Below, in pieces: positions 17,331 to 27,009 of a stretch of DNA of 64,000 bases. The translations under genes were made by a program, and so were the position numbers. The notes beneath the pieces were generated by a model that worked only from the letters and a program-made list of their open reading frames with translations, did not search any database and was not told where the DNA came from. The stretch is from assembly GCF_039539965.1 (NCBI RefSeq), contig NZ_BAABED010000001.1, forward strand, positions 1,922,001 through 1,986,000, given 5' to 3'. Origin of the DNA: Arthrobacter methylotrophus. Lineage in GTDB: Bacteria; Actinomycetota; Actinomycetes; Actinomycetales; Micrococcaceae. Positions within the stretch are counted from its first letter, which is position 1. Each line of letters begins with the position of its first letter.

Positions 17331-18526
17331 AAGCATTCGTGGCCGCCCCAACTAGTCTCTCTGCCCGGGCCACCCACAAGCTGATAGGCCGGGGTATTTC
17401 CGCCTTCGCTCTGCTGCTCCTCCTTCAGACATTCGGCCAGATCCTCAACCAGATGCAGTGGACCGCGGATTGGTGGGAGGTCGTCTTTTTGTGGACCTTC
17501 CTTGGCATTCTGGTCGTGTTCGTGGGGGCCTCGGTCCGCGGGCGCGGGCTTACCTTGTCCGCAGCTGTCCTATCGTCACTGGTCTTGATCGGCCTGCTTC
17601 TGTGGCCGGTAGCGGTGCCCACGAGCGTTCCAGCTACCATTGGAACACCCTGGCTGTGGGCAATGATTAACGTCGGCGCCGCATGGTGCACGTTCGCTTT
17701 CGGGACGATTTCCGGCTGTGCTTACACGATCTTCATCGGAGGAGCCTTCGCTGTTATCAGGACCATGCCCCAAGCCGCTTCGGCGTCGTTGCCGGTCGCA
17801 TTGGAAGATGCAGCCTTCGCGACGGTCATGGGCCTGATTATCTGCGTCACCATCGGGATTCTCCGCCACGCAGCGCAACGGGTCGACACTGCGTCCGAGG
17901 ACGCCATTGTTCAATACCGCGAGGCCGCCGAGGAGACGGCCATCAGCAACGAACGTCTCAGGCTTGACGCGCTCCTTCACGACAGCGTCATGACGGTCCT
18001 CATCACCGGCGCCCAGTCAGCCTCGCCTCGGGAGCGCCAAGCAAGCGCTGAGTTGGCTGGCAGTGCCCTTGAACGACTCGACCGGCAGGACGGCGAGGCC
18101 ACCGAGGCAGCACCGGCAACCGTCGCCGAACTCGCCGCCCGCATCAGGTTCACTGTCGACGACGGCGTCGAAGATCCAGAGGTCGTCGTCAGCCACGACT
18201 CCCCAGACCTTCGGCTCCCCGGAATGATCGTCAGGGCAGTGTTCGAAGCGACCACGGAGGCGGTCCACAACGCGGCGCGCCACTCCGCGGCGACCCGGTG
18301 CGAGGTGCGGGTTACCGGGCACAAGTCCGGGGACAACGCCCGGGTCGCCGTCACCATCAAAGACAACGGCACCGGCTTCAACCCGGAACTAGTCTCGGAC
18401 CGGAGGCTCGGAATCAAGGTGTCCATCAAGGGCCGTCTGGATTCGGTCGGCGGAACGGCCGACGTCATCTCGTCCCTGGGTGCGGGGACCGAAGTCCGCC
18501 TTGCCTGGACGGGAGCGGCGGCATGA
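17327..18526 (+). CDS. Sensor histidine kinase, NarL-partner type
   Basis: About 399 residues. Five or six membrane helices span residues ~15-185; the dimerisation segment ERLRLDALLHDSVMTVL holds the likely phosphoacceptor His. The ATPase domain has an N box (FEATTEAVHNAARHS), a G1 box (IKDNGTGFNPE) and a GAGTEVRLAW end. GTG start overlaps the regulator stop (GTGA). The ATG of the following gene overlaps its own stop. With no large extracellular domain, it probably senses the membrane. Confidence 0.88.
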   Translation: MKAFVAAPTSLSARATHKLIGRGISAFALLLLLQTFGQILNQMQWTADWWEVVFLWTFLGILVVFVGASVRGRGLTLSAAVLSSLVLIGLLLWPVAVPTSVPATIGTPWLWAMINVGAAWCTFAFGTISGCAYTIFIGGAFAVIRTMPQAASASLPVALEDAAFATVMGLIICVTIGILRHAAQRVDTASEDAIVQYREAAEETAISNERLRLDALLHDSVMTVLITGAQSASPRERQASAELAGSALERLDRQDGEATEAAPATVAELAARIRFTVDDGVEDPEVVVSHDSPDLRLPGMIVRAVFEATTEAVHNAARHSAATRCEVRVTGHKSGDNARVAVTIKDNGTGFNPELVSDRRLGIKVSIKGRLDSVGGTADVISSLGAGTEVRLAWTGAAA

Positions 18527-19521
18527 TCCGCGCGATTTCGATGACGGTCATGACAATCCTGTGCTCTGTCTTCGCGGTCCTGCACGTTATCCTTGGCCTT
18601 TTGTCATTGGACATGGTTTCGTCAACGTGGCAATCGTTGACGGCGATGGCCATCTACCTGGCTGCAACAGTCCTGGTGCTCCTCCCGGGACCTGGGCGCC
18701 TTCAGCGTTGGCGGGCGTTGTTCGCGGTGGCTGCCGTCGTGGCGATGACCATCCTCGTCGACAGTGTTTTGCCCACGAACACCTGGCCCGGATACGCGTC
18801 ATGGCACGGTGCGGCCACCTATACGCTGATGGTTGTCGTCAACCTGCGGGACCGTGTGGCGATCTCCTGGCTGGGGGCAGCCTGTTCCGTGGCACTTCTC
18901 GCTCAATGGGCAGCCGGCACAACCATTGGCCTTGTCGGCGGACTTATGTTGAGCATCGCCACGGTGGGGTGGTTGACGATCGCCACCGGGATCGGTCACC
19001 TGCTTCGCACAAACGACGACAAGGTGGCCCAGTACGGTGGCGACGCGCGTACGGCCGCTGACTGGTACGCTTCCGAACGCGCCCTCAACCTGGCTCGCAC
19101 TCAATGGATTGCGCACGTCCGCGAGATCACCGTTCCGGCGCTGACCAAGGTAGCCGACCCCGGCCATGAACTCTCAGACATCGACAGGCAGGAGCTTCGC
19201 CTGGTCGAAGCTCAGCTCCGCGACGAAATCCGCGGCCGTGTTCTGGCCACATCGGAAGTTGTCGCAGCTGCACGGCGGGCCAGGGAACGCGGAGTTGTGG
19301 TCCAGCTGCTCGATGACCGTCGCCAGGATATGACGCCCCGCATGCTCGCCGCCGTTTCGGAGCGGGTCGTCAGCATTCTCAACCAGGCACGAAGCGGTAC
19401 CGTCACCGCCCGCCTCCGCCCCCAGGGCGGGAGGGCCGCAGTTACTATCCTCGCCTCCGACCCCGATGAGCACGACGAACCGATGCTGGTGGAGCTTCGG
19501 GATGGAAAAGACGACGCCTGA
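18523..19521 (+). CDS. Kinase-like membrane protein lacking catalytic motifs
   Basis: A 332-residue protein with about five membrane helices in the first 165 residues. The C-terminal region (DWYASERALNLARTQWIAHVREITVPALTKVAD) looks like a degenerate dimerisation helix pair. No catalytic His box or ATP-binding G boxes follow, though the order of helices and strands resembles the preceding kinase. It is co-translated with the kinase and is probably an accessory sensor or pseudokinase of the same system. Confidence 0.75.
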   Translation: MIRAISMTVMTILCSVFAVLHVILGLLSLDMVSSTWQSLTAMAIYLAATVLVLLPGPGRLQRWRALFAVAAVVAMTILVDSVLPTNTWPGYASWHGAATYTLMVVVNLRDRVAISWLGAACSVALLAQWAAGTTIGLVGGLMLSIATVGWLTIATGIGHLLRTNDDKVAQYGGDARTAADWYASERALNLARTQWIAHVREITVPALTKVADPGHELSDIDRQELRLVEAQLRDEIRGRVLATSEVVAAARRARERGVVVQLLDDRRQDMTPRMLAAVSERVVSILNQARSGTVTARLRPQGGRAAVTILASDPDEHDEPMLVELRDGKDDA

Positions 19522-19709
19522 CCTAGAGGGACGGGTTGTACCCCCTTTTGAGGACAAACCGGGCGACTTGTCACCAAAACGCTTCAGTGCTGGCTGACTG
19601 CGCCGATAGCATCCATCAGGATCACAGCCCCGCACCTGAACCTGGCTGGATCTCATTGGCTGGCGGCGATTGCTTCTGGCCTACGGCTGAAAAGAGGGGG
19701 AGGGCGATT

Positions 19710-19976
19710 TTGACCGCCTTAGTAGTCATTAGCTACATCGTGAATGCCGCAGTGTTTGCCTACGCGTTCACCCGCCCGAGCTCCGCGTGGCTCGCTGCGG
19801 ACCGCAATCGATCATTCTGGCTGATGCTGCTGGCCATCATCGGCCTGATGGGGGTTCTTGGCATTGCCGCAGACGTTGCTTTTCTTATCGGTGTCCTGCC
19901 GCGGATGTCCGCGACGACCGGACCCCCGCCTTCAAAGGACCCGAACGTCCGAGCCAACCCCTTCACCAAGAACTGA
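19710..19976 (+). CDS. DUF2516 family membrane protein
   Basis: An 88-residue protein with two helices around the motif WLAADRNRSFWLMLLAIIG, which matches the AADKRTKxFW core of DUF2516, a small actinobacterial membrane family of unknown function. TTG start behind GGGGGAGGG. In other actinobacteria this family has two helices and a similar length. Confidence 0.75.
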   Translation: MTALVVISYIVNAAVFAYAFTRPSSAWLAADRNRSFWLMLLAIIGLMGVLGIAADVAFLIGVLPRMSATTGPPPSKDPNVRANPFTKN

Positions 19977-19988
19977 TCGGAGCATCTC

Positions 19989-20732
19989 GTGGTCTACAGC
20001 CCCTTGACCGTCACGGAGCCGGGAGAGCCGGAATCTTTCGCCTACCCGAGCATCACGGAGGACTTGAATCTGGTCTGGGACGGGCTCGACGGGGACATCA
20101 TCGGCCCCATTCATGCCTCGGCCGCTTCGGTGCACCTCTATGACAACAACCGCAGCCAGTTCCGCAAGATCGCCTCCGTGGAGGACGTCCGGATCGACTG
20201 CTACGTAACCGAGTCGCGGTTCGCCATGATCTGCGAGAAATACGACAAGGGCGGCGGCTGGATCGGGGGAGGCGCCGCCCTTGTCCTGAACGCCGGAAGC
20301 AAGATCCTGGCCGCTAACCGCCGTCGCGGCAAAGCCCTCACCGGGCACCTCCGATACGCCTGGCTGCGACAGATCCTGTTCCAGCGCAAGGAAGGATTTC
20401 TGGGCATGGAGGCACTTCGGTTTGTCTACCAGTCAGAGGGCGCCCAAATGTACCTGCAGCTGACCCTGGACAAAACCACCGACAGCGCCGCGCTGGCCCA
20501 CGAGCTGATGGAGCGAACAGTCGCATATCGCAAAGCTGACACCGACCCGTTTGATAGCGAAGAAGCCGAAGCTTTCGAGCGACTACTGGCAGCGGGTCGT
20601 GTCATCCAGGAGAAAGGCACGATGGGCAAATATGAATTCCCGACGAGCTGGCCTGCCGGCTCGGCGGCACAGTTCGCCCCGCCGGCGGCGCCCTCGAAGA
20701 ATGCGCCCCAAGAACCGGAAAACCGCAACTAA
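19989..20732 (+). CDS. Hypothetical soluble protein
   Basis: A 247-residue protein with GTG start 12 nt after the DUF2516 gene, so co-transcribed. The middle contains a glycine-rich KGGGWIGGGAALVLNAGSKILAANRRRG loop and a strand-rich region (HLRYAWLRQILFQRKEGFLG). Glycine loop plus basic residues recall PH-like or lipid-binding domains, but I cannot assign a family. The C-terminus is a Pro-rich tail. Confidence 0.75.
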   Translation: MVYSPLTVTEPGEPESFAYPSITEDLNLVWDGLDGDIIGPIHASAASVHLYDNNRSQFRKIASVEDVRIDCYVTESRFAMICEKYDKGGGWIGGGAALVLNAGSKILAANRRRGKALTGHLRYAWLRQILFQRKEGFLGMEALRFVYQSEGAQMYLQLTLDKTTDSAALAHELMERTVAYRKADTDPFDSEEAEAFERLLAAGRVIQEKGTMGKYEFPTSWPAGSAAQFAPPAAPSKNAPQEPENRN

Positions 20733-20748
20733 TCATGGAGGTCTCACA

Positions 20749-20922
20749 GTGAATAACAAGACGATCATCACCGCGCTCGGCGTCATCCTATTCTTTATTG
20801 CCGCCTTCAAAATGTCCGTCCTCGGGTACTACCCCAGCGATCTGGCATGGATGATTCCGATGTACATCGCCGGCTTCGTCGGAATCGTCGTTGGAAGAAA
20901 GATGCCTGCGAACAGAGGCTAA
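20749..20922 (+). CDS. Small membrane protein
   Basis: A 57-residue protein with two helices (TIITALGVILFFIAAF and MIPMYIAGFVGIVVG) and a short basic end. GTG start with a GGAGG site, 16 nt after the previous gene. No family recognised. Confidence 0.65.
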   Translation: MNNKTIITALGVILFFIAAFKMSVLGYYPSDLAWMIPMYIAGFVGIVVGRKMPANRG

Positions 20923-20952
20923 CGCGCCCCTGGTGCTCACATTGGAGGAACC

Positions 20953-21735
20953 ATGCCCAAGTATTCCCTGATGCTTGCCACGCTCATTGCCGGTGCCGCG
21001 CTTGCACTGTCAAGTTGCGTCGCGGCATCGCAGGCAACCCCTGCCTCCCCACCGGCTGCCTCGGCCCTGTCGAGTCACACCCTCGCGAGCTCGATTGGTC
21101 AGGACCAGCTCCCTTCGATCCTTCTGGATCAAAAGGATCAAGCCGCACTGCAAGCTATCGGCGGACAGCTGGACAAACCGAGAAGCAACACCGTTGGCTA
21201 CATTGCCGATCTCACGAAGTCGTACTCTCCCGACGCCGCACCTATCTGCCTTTTCAATCGTGACGCCCCACTGGACGGCTCTGAAAACAAATCGGACAAC
21301 GACTGGAATTCAGCGGTGTGGTCCGTCGAAGGCGGTAGCATGACGCTGGAGTCGGGAAACATACTTGGCGGGAGCTACCTCCAGGAAGCTGCACGTGCCT
21401 TTCCTAGCACCGCTGCCGCTACATCCCATTTGGAGGTCATCGACTCGCACATTCGCGGCTGCGCTGGATACACAGACATCAACGGCTCCAAGTTCACGAC
21501 GAATCCCGACCCTCAAGGTACGTTCGGTCCAGGAACAATCTCTTGGGTCGAATCAGTCGAGATGCATTCAAAGACCACGGGGGCCGCCGCGTACCCAGAC
21601 GGGACCAAATCGGAGGAGCAAAATGTCGAGTTCAAATCACGGAATGTCGTAGTTAGGGTCGCAACACTCGGCCTGACCCATGCAGATGTTCAGAAGCTCA
21701 TTGATGCCGCGAAGGCAATGCTCGATGCCCTGTGA
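20953..21735 (+). CDS. Secreted lipoprotein, sensor-domain-like
   Basis: A 260-residue protein with lipobox LSSC after MPKYSLMLATLIAGAALAL. The mature part has two Cys (PICLFNRDAP, RGCAGY) and an end VVVRVATLGLTHADVQKLIDAAKAMLDAL. This resembles the ending of PknH-type extracellular sensor domains, which have a conserved disulfide. GGAGG site upstream. The similarity is by eye only. Confidence 0.75.
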   Translation: MPKYSLMLATLIAGAALALSSCVAASQATPASPPAASALSSHTLASSIGQDQLPSILLDQKDQAALQAIGGQLDKPRSNTVGYIADLTKSYSPDAAPICLFNRDAPLDGSENKSDNDWNSAVWSVEGGSMTLESGNILGGSYLQEAARAFPSTAAATSHLEVIDSHIRGCAGYTDINGSKFTTNPDPQGTFGPGTISWVESVEMHSKTTGAAAYPDGTKSEEQNVEFKSRNVVVRVATLGLTHADVQKLIDAAKAMLDAL

Positions 21736-21783
21736 CTGTACTGTTGCTAGACCTCAAGCAATCCTGATTGGCTAAGGAAACCA

Positions 21784-22248
21784 TTGGACATGACTGCTGA
21801 CCCTCGGAGACATCGACGGATCTGGGCGCTTTCTGCGGTGGCTGTGCTGATCGCAGCAGCCATCGTTGCTGCGATTATGCTCCCAGCCATGCCTACCGTC
21901 CAGCATTCCGATGGCGCTTCTCCGTCGGAGCAACCTTCGGCTTCGGCGAGTCCTTCCACTTCACCTCCCAGTGCAGCGGAGCTGGAAAGCGTCCAGACGG
22001 CACTCTCATCTGGATCGAATGATCTGGTGGCTCCATTGATTGGGGCCTCCCCGGGGACCGCATTGGCCAGCAATTTCTCCCAACAACTTGAAGACCTTCA
22101 TATCCAGCTGGACCAAAAGTCCATGAAAGCTGTCGGGGGCGGCTGGGATGTCACTGCACAAGATAAAGCAGGAAAGATATGGCATGTGGGACTGATGAGA
22201 AATTCGACGGGCGTCCTCGTTATCGTTTATGGGGAGGCCGAGCAGTGA
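21784..22248 (+). CDS. Membrane-anchored small secreted protein, lipase partner B
   Basis: About 154 residues: RRHRR start, one helix (IWALSAVAVLIAAAIVAAIML), Ser/Pro linker and an ~80-residue extracellular domain ending GKIWHVGLMRNSTGVLVIVYGEAEQ. TTG at 21784 has AAGGA at good distance; ATG at 21790 is the alternative. The stop overlaps the GTG of a secreted lipase gene, repeating the arrangement at 14535-14939. Confidence 0.8.
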   Translation: MDMTADPRRHRRIWALSAVAVLIAAAIVAAIMLPAMPTVQHSDGASPSEQPSASASPSTSPPSAAELESVQTALSSGSNDLVAPLIGASPGTALASNFSQQLEDLHIQLDQKSMKAVGGGWDVTAQDKAGKIWHVGLMRNSTGVLVIVYGEAEQ

Positions 22249-23912
22249 GGACCCTAACCGCCGTCCTAGTGTCCGTGGCACTAGTTCTCGGCTTGATTCT
22301 GTCTGTGACTTCCCTCCCGGCCTCAGCGGACACTCAGCTGAATTGCCAACCGCAGCCGAACAAAATCCCGGCTTCGCTGTCCGAGGTACCTGTGGTGTAC
22401 GTGCACGGGTGGCTCGGAAGTGCCGACGGTTCTGCCGACGCCGCGGAAGACCTGTCTAGGGCCCTCGGGAGCGGCTACAAGGTGTTCGCCTTCGACTACT
22501 CGAAGCTGAACACCACGTGGGGTGCCGATTCGACAATCGCAGGGTGTCTTGCTGTGTACATTCAAGAGGCAGCAACTGCTTCCCGTGCTGGTAAGGGTGT
22601 CGGCAAGGCCGTGGCCGTTGCACATTCAATGGGCGGCATCGCCGTCAGGGCCGCTTCCGGGATTCTCGCTTCCACGCATAGCGAAGGCGATCTCGCCGGC
22701 CTCGTCACGCTAGGCACACCGCATCAAGGGTCACCATTCTCGGGCAACTACGCGACAGCCTCGGAATGGGAGCAGCGAAACATCCAGTTCAAGTCGCTGC
22801 CCCTACCAAAACCTGACACCGCCGCATCGAAGTGTCTCGCCTGGCCAAGGCCATCTGACTGTGCCACGGTGCCGTACCTGACAGCTGGGCAGAAGATCGC
22901 CACAATCGGCGGACAGATGACCGTCCAAATAAAACTCTTTGATCTCCAGCCGTTCCCGTCTGCGGATGCAGTTGTCGGGGACGGAATCGTCCGGCTTGAT
23001 TCAGCGTGGGGCTATCTCGGCTCGGCGGCGGGCACCGTGCCGAACGGATCGCTCATCGGGATGGACATGGTCACGTGCCAGATCAGCACCAGCTACATCA
23101 ACTACACCGTAATGAATCAATTCGGCCCGTTCGCAATCGGCCTTCACATGTGGACGGACTACGGTGCACTCGACCAACTTGTTGCCGGAAAGGCGGGGAT
23201 CCGCGGCGCAGAATGGGCTGCTGCTATTGGTATCGCGGGCCCCCCGTGTGCGCACGGCAACCTCCCGACCAACAGACAAGCTGACGCTTTGGCCGCGAAG
23301 TACGTAAAAATAATGGCAAACGCCCGCCAGACCGAAATTGTGAAGCTCGACCCTTGGTCAAGTCCTGATGGCCCGACGGGAGCCACGCAGTTCACGTTCA
23401 GTGGTACACCGGATGTATTTTCGGGCTACTGTAGCCAGACGGACTCCTCGGATCGCCACGATGTCTACTCGTGTTCAACAGAAAAAGGGCCTGGTGGCTC
23501 TCATGCCATCTGCTTTGCCAAACCCGGATCAACCTCGGACTATGCCTGTACGGGCGGAACTCCTACAAAATGGATGGTCCTGCACGGCATGATCCGGAGC
23601 GATCAGGCGCCGACCAGTGGAGCCAATTCCGCGTTCCTCCCCGTTTTCCTCGACTTGGCGAACGGGACCAACTGCACACGGTTTCAGGGCTTCGCCGCCC
23701 CCGGTCCACCGCCCGGGCGCGACGTCGGCTACTTCTGCGAGGGCCAAGGAGGCGGTGTTGCCGGCTTCGTATGGTCGAAACCCCTCAATACCGTCGGGTC
23801 CGTGGATGCCAGGCTCTGGGACGGCAAGGCGGCTTCAGGCCAGTACCAAGTGTCCTACGGGCAAACAGGTCAGGTACCTTCTGAGGTCGAAGTTGTCCGG
23901 GCCTACGGCTAG
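22245..23912 (+). CDS. Secreted lipase-like alpha/beta hydrolase B
   Basis: About 555 residues. Signal peptide ending LPASADT; lipase strand VVYVHGWLGSADG; elbow AHSMGG; LVTLGTPHQGSP after it as in LipA/EstA lipases. A PPCAHGNLP segment probably carries the catalytic His, as PCFHGN in lipase A. The C-terminal ~180 residues form an extra Cys-containing domain (SGYCSQTDSSDRHDVYSC, NCTRFQGF, GYFCEGQG), different from lipase A. GTG start overlaps the partner gene. Confidence 0.85.
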   Translation: MRTLTAVLVSVALVLGLILSVTSLPASADTQLNCQPQPNKIPASLSEVPVVYVHGWLGSADGSADAAEDLSRALGSGYKVFAFDYSKLNTTWGADSTIAGCLAVYIQEAATASRAGKGVGKAVAVAHSMGGIAVRAASGILASTHSEGDLAGLVTLGTPHQGSPFSGNYATASEWEQRNIQFKSLPLPKPDTAASKCLAWPRPSDCATVPYLTAGQKIATIGGQMTVQIKLFDLQPFPSADAVVGDGIVRLDSAWGYLGSAAGTVPNGSLIGMDMVTCQISTSYINYTVMNQFGPFAIGLHMWTDYGALDQLVAGKAGIRGAEWAAAIGIAGPPCAHGNLPTNRQADALAAKYVKIMANARQTEIVKLDPWSSPDGPTGATQFTFSGTPDVFSGYCSQTDSSDRHDVYSCSTEKGPGGSHAICFAKPGSTSDYACTGGTPTKWMVLHGMIRSDQAPTSGANSAFLPVFLDLANGTNCTRFQGFAAPGPPPGRDVGYFCEGQGGGVAGFVWSKPLNTVGSVDARLWDGKAASGQYQVSYGQTGQVPSEVEVVRAYG

Positions 23913-24092
23913 AAATGCAAGCATCGCCTGCCTGCTCGACCAGGCCTGGCCGGACGTTTGACATGGCGCTCTGCTTCTCGTCGATCTGACGCGGGGCCGA
24001 TGGCCGGCGCGCCTGAAGTAAGCCACCGAACCGTACTCCTGATCTCGATGATCGCCTAGGAACATCCATGCACGGGCTATACCGCCGGTTCC

Positions 24093-24662
24093 TTACTGAA
24101 AAACGTCGAGCACCCACCCGGCATCCGGAATTGCTTCGAAGTGCCGGGTGAACAGCCGGAGCAGTGCTGGCCGGGTGTCGGAGCGGAAGCCGTCAAGTAT
24201 CTGGGCCATGTCCAGTTCCACGTCGTCGTCCATCGCGAAGTCGTAGTACCGGTACCGGGAAAGCAGATTCCAGACCTCGGCGTCGCCGTCCATGTCCGCC
24301 GTGAACGCGAGTGAAGACAAGAAGCGGATGAGGTCCACAGTGTCGTCCGGAGCCCACTCCCGTTGAACCATCCTGCGGGTGGTGATCCAGCGAAAATCCA
24401 GTGGTGACGGCTTCGGGAGGCCGCAGACTGTGAAGACCCCATCAACCCAGGCCAGCACATCCTCGCAGCGGGTTGCTCCAGAAAGTGCATCATCGGCGAG
24501 GTGATACAGCGCGTCCGAGTCCGGGGCCGTTGGAAGCCAGGCCAAGGACGCCTCCGTCAGCTGAGCGACCGTGCTGTATCCGCACACCCACAGCGCAACG
24601 GCGCACAGCCAGTCCGGGTCAACACACGCCGGACGGCCCTCCGGCCCACCGCTCCCCGTCAC
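24093..24662 (-). CDS. Hypothetical protein
   Basis: A 189-residue soluble, acidic, Trp-rich protein starting with GTG. Contents such as DPDWLCAVALWVCGYSTVAQL and WVLDVFQ suggest an all-helical fold. No family recognised. The start is uncertain because no good ribosome-binding site is seen. It converges with the lipase B gene. Confidence 0.6.
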   Translation of the reverse strand: MTGSGGPEGRPACVDPDWLCAVALWVCGYSTVAQLTEASLAWLPTAPDSDALYHLADDALSGATRCEDVLAWVDGVFTVCGLPKPSPLDFRWITTRRMVQREWAPDDTVDLIRFLSSLAFTADMDGDAEVWNLLSRYRYYDFAMDDDVELDMAQILDGFRSDTRPALLRLFTRHFEAIPDAGWVLDVFQ

Positions 24663-24940
24663 GCCTTAGCCCCCATGGCCGCCAGCCTACCGCGGGGGCG
24701 ATGGTGCCGCAGGCCCTTCGGGTCGGAGGACGAGCCATATTCAAAAGCACCGACCGAAGTCGTCGTGTTTGCCACATCGATAAGCAACAACTGACAAAGC
24801 GTCTCGACGGGAAGGATGAATACCTCCTTATTCGCACCACAACCCGGTCACGATAACTCTGAGCCGAATGCGGGGAACAGGCATGCACGAAACGGTGAAG
24901 CAGCTGAGAGCTGGACGAACCGGCGGGTATCATCGGGACC

Positions 24941-25930
24941 ATGGTGTCCCAGCGCGCTATCTTCGTCGATGCAGGTTTCCTTCTGGCCGTAGGCGGGACA
25001 CAGATTGCGGGGACCTCCCTCCGGTCAGCTTTTCGCGTCGACTTCGAGAAGCTGATCCAGGGGATCGTGAAGTGCACGGAGGAACATTCCGGGCTGGATG
25101 TGCTGCGTACGTATTGGTATGACGCCTCCAAGGACGCGTTGTTCACCGATCAGCACAAACAGATAGGACTCCTGCCCGGCGTCAAGGTCAGGCTCGGACG
25201 GATCTCCTTCAACGGCGAGCAGAAGGGCGTTGACCTGAAGCTGGGCCTGGATCTGGTCGGGGTGGCCCGCAACCGGGCAGCCTCGGTTGCCTACCTTGTC
25301 TCCGGCGATGACGACCTGGCCGAAGCCGTCAAGGAAGCCCAGGACCTGGGGATGAAGGTCGTCCTGGTAGGGGTCGCCGACTCGGCGCACCGCCTCGGAG
25401 TGATGTCGGTCGCCGAGCATCTGGCCCTGCGGGTGGACAGCATCATTACCCTTCCAGCGGAGTTGATCGACGAGTGCTTCACGAAAATCGTCCAGGAAGC
25501 CCCGCGGCCAATTCCCGGGGCCCCCTCCCTCGCAGGACATCCGATGCCGCGCCCTGTTCCGAGGCCGGCTGCATCGGTGGCAAAGCCGGGGCCGCCAGCG
25601 CGTCCGCAACATGCTCTCCAGCGACCACATCCGGTGGAGGCGCATCTGGTGTACAGCTCCGGAGGCGCAGGCGCCACCTTTGTCCACGAAGACAGCCCCA
25701 TGGACGTGGCACAGGAAGTCGGCGAAAGCGTCGCCGCCAGCTGGTACGGCTCGGTATCCCAAGGTGAGCTGAACGAGCTGCTCGCTGACAGGCCAATCCT
25801 TCCCGTAGAGATCGACCGGGTACTCCTGAAAGACTGCGCCCAGCGGATCGGCGAATACAAGACCGACCTGCAAGGAGTCCGCAAAGCTCTGCGCCTGGCG
25901 TTCTGGGAAAAGCTGGACGCGCTCATCTGA
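24941..25930 (+). CDS. NYN domain (PIN-like) ribonuclease, LabA/DUF88 type
   Basis: A 329-residue protein. NYN signatures in order: FVDAGFLL (first Asp), KGVDLKLGLDLVG (second and third acidic residues) and YLVSGDDDLAEAVKEAQDLGMKV (SGDxD core). These bind metal in PIN-like nucleases, so RNA cleavage is expected. Residues ~190-235 are a Pro-rich linker, followed by a ~70-residue C-terminal helical domain (QGELNELLADRPILPVEIDRV). Probably a stress or defence RNase; alone on its strand. Confidence 0.85.
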   Translation: MVSQRAIFVDAGFLLAVGGTQIAGTSLRSAFRVDFEKLIQGIVKCTEEHSGLDVLRTYWYDASKDALFTDQHKQIGLLPGVKVRLGRISFNGEQKGVDLKLGLDLVGVARNRAASVAYLVSGDDDLAEAVKEAQDLGMKVVLVGVADSAHRLGVMSVAEHLALRVDSIITLPAELIDECFTKIVQEAPRPIPGAPSLAGHPMPRPVPRPAASVAKPGPPARPQHALQRPHPVEAHLVYSSGGAGATFVHEDSPMDVAQEVGESVAASWYGSVSQGELNELLADRPILPVEIDRVLLKDCAQRIGEYKTDLQGVRKALRLAFWEKLDALI

Positions 25931-25993
25931 GTCCATTGGCGCCATTCTAGGAGCATTCAGGCGCCAGCCGCCTAAGCTAAGAGACTGTGTCCG

Positions 25994-26820
25994 ATGAAGG
26001 CCCGCGCCCGGTTTCCGGCTGCATTCGGTGATACTCGATTCATGGTTATTCACGTCAAGCTCAGCGACCGACAGACCGCCGCCACCGACGACCCGCTGCG
26101 ACGCTCGTGGTTCGGGTTCGATCCCGGGGCGACACCGGCAGAACTCTGGCAGAACAACCGCGGGGACTGGAGCCTGTTGGCGGAGCGCATTGCAGCGGAG
26201 CGCTGGGCAGAGCTGAACCATGGAGGCCGGATCGTTGTGGTGGCGGAACTGGATGGTCCTGCATACGAGATCCTGACGGGTACGACCCCGGCAAAGAAGG
26301 CCCTGTTCGGCCGCGTGCTGCCAGAGGGGCACCCGGTCCGCGAAGCCCTGTTCGAAAAGCCCGTCGTGTACCCGCCAGGCAGCAGGAACCCCAGTTGGTA
26401 TGACGCCCATCCAGGAAGGGTTGCCGCAGGCGCTGGATCGTCCAGGCGAAACGGGCCAGGGGCTGCAGAAGGACGCTGCGGTCCGGTAAGCAATAGAGGA
26501 CGCTGCCCAAGGATCGATTGATGAATTACTTCCGGGACCGCGGCTTTACCGTCACGGATACCCGGCTGAACCACCCCTACGACGCGGCGGACGACAAAGG
26601 AACGGAACGGATCTACCTTGAAGCCAAAGTCACCCAGAGCCGAGGGGCTTCCGTCATCGTCACCCGCAACGAGGTCAATCACGCCCGGCAGCACCCCGGT
26701 GCCTCCGTCATGGGGATCTGGTCCGCGATGAAGCTGGTGGACGGCGTCGTCGAACCGGGGTCGGGCAAGTTCAGGGTTCGCCCCTTCAAACCCGCAGGAC
26801 CAGGACCTGCATCCCCGTGA
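25994..26820 (+). pseudogene. DUF3883-domain protein, frameshifted
   Basis: The first part (25994 to ~26400) encodes a coherent domain with LRRSWFGFDPGATPAELWQ and RIVVVAELDGPAYEIL. The last part (26521-26820) is a DUF3883 (NO VEIN C-terminal) domain: RLNHPYDAADD, YLEAKVTQSRGASVIVTRNEV, ARQHPGASVMGIW. Between them the expected linker (LPQALDRPGETGQGLQKDAAV, AIEDAAQ) is split over different frames with a TAA. So one ancestral protein is now broken by at least two frameshifts. DUF3883 is a PD-(D/E)XK-like domain common in defence proteins. Confidence 0.65.
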
Positions 26821-27009
26821 CTTCGACTGGATGCTACCGGACACTCCGGCCTGACGACGGTCCCGGACCGGGCCCGCGCCGGCGTCTCATGGACAGTCGT
26901 CGGCCAGTGAGGGCAAGGCGACCCCAGGGCGAAAGGGGGCGTGGGCGAGCACGTAACGGTTCGCTGACGCCCTGACGATTCGATGTCCGCCAGAGCGCCA
27001 GCGTGGACG

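Noticed and set aside
26834..27009. Minus-strand frame beyond the lipoprotein stop
   Set aside because: Arg/Gln-rich shadow without start signal.
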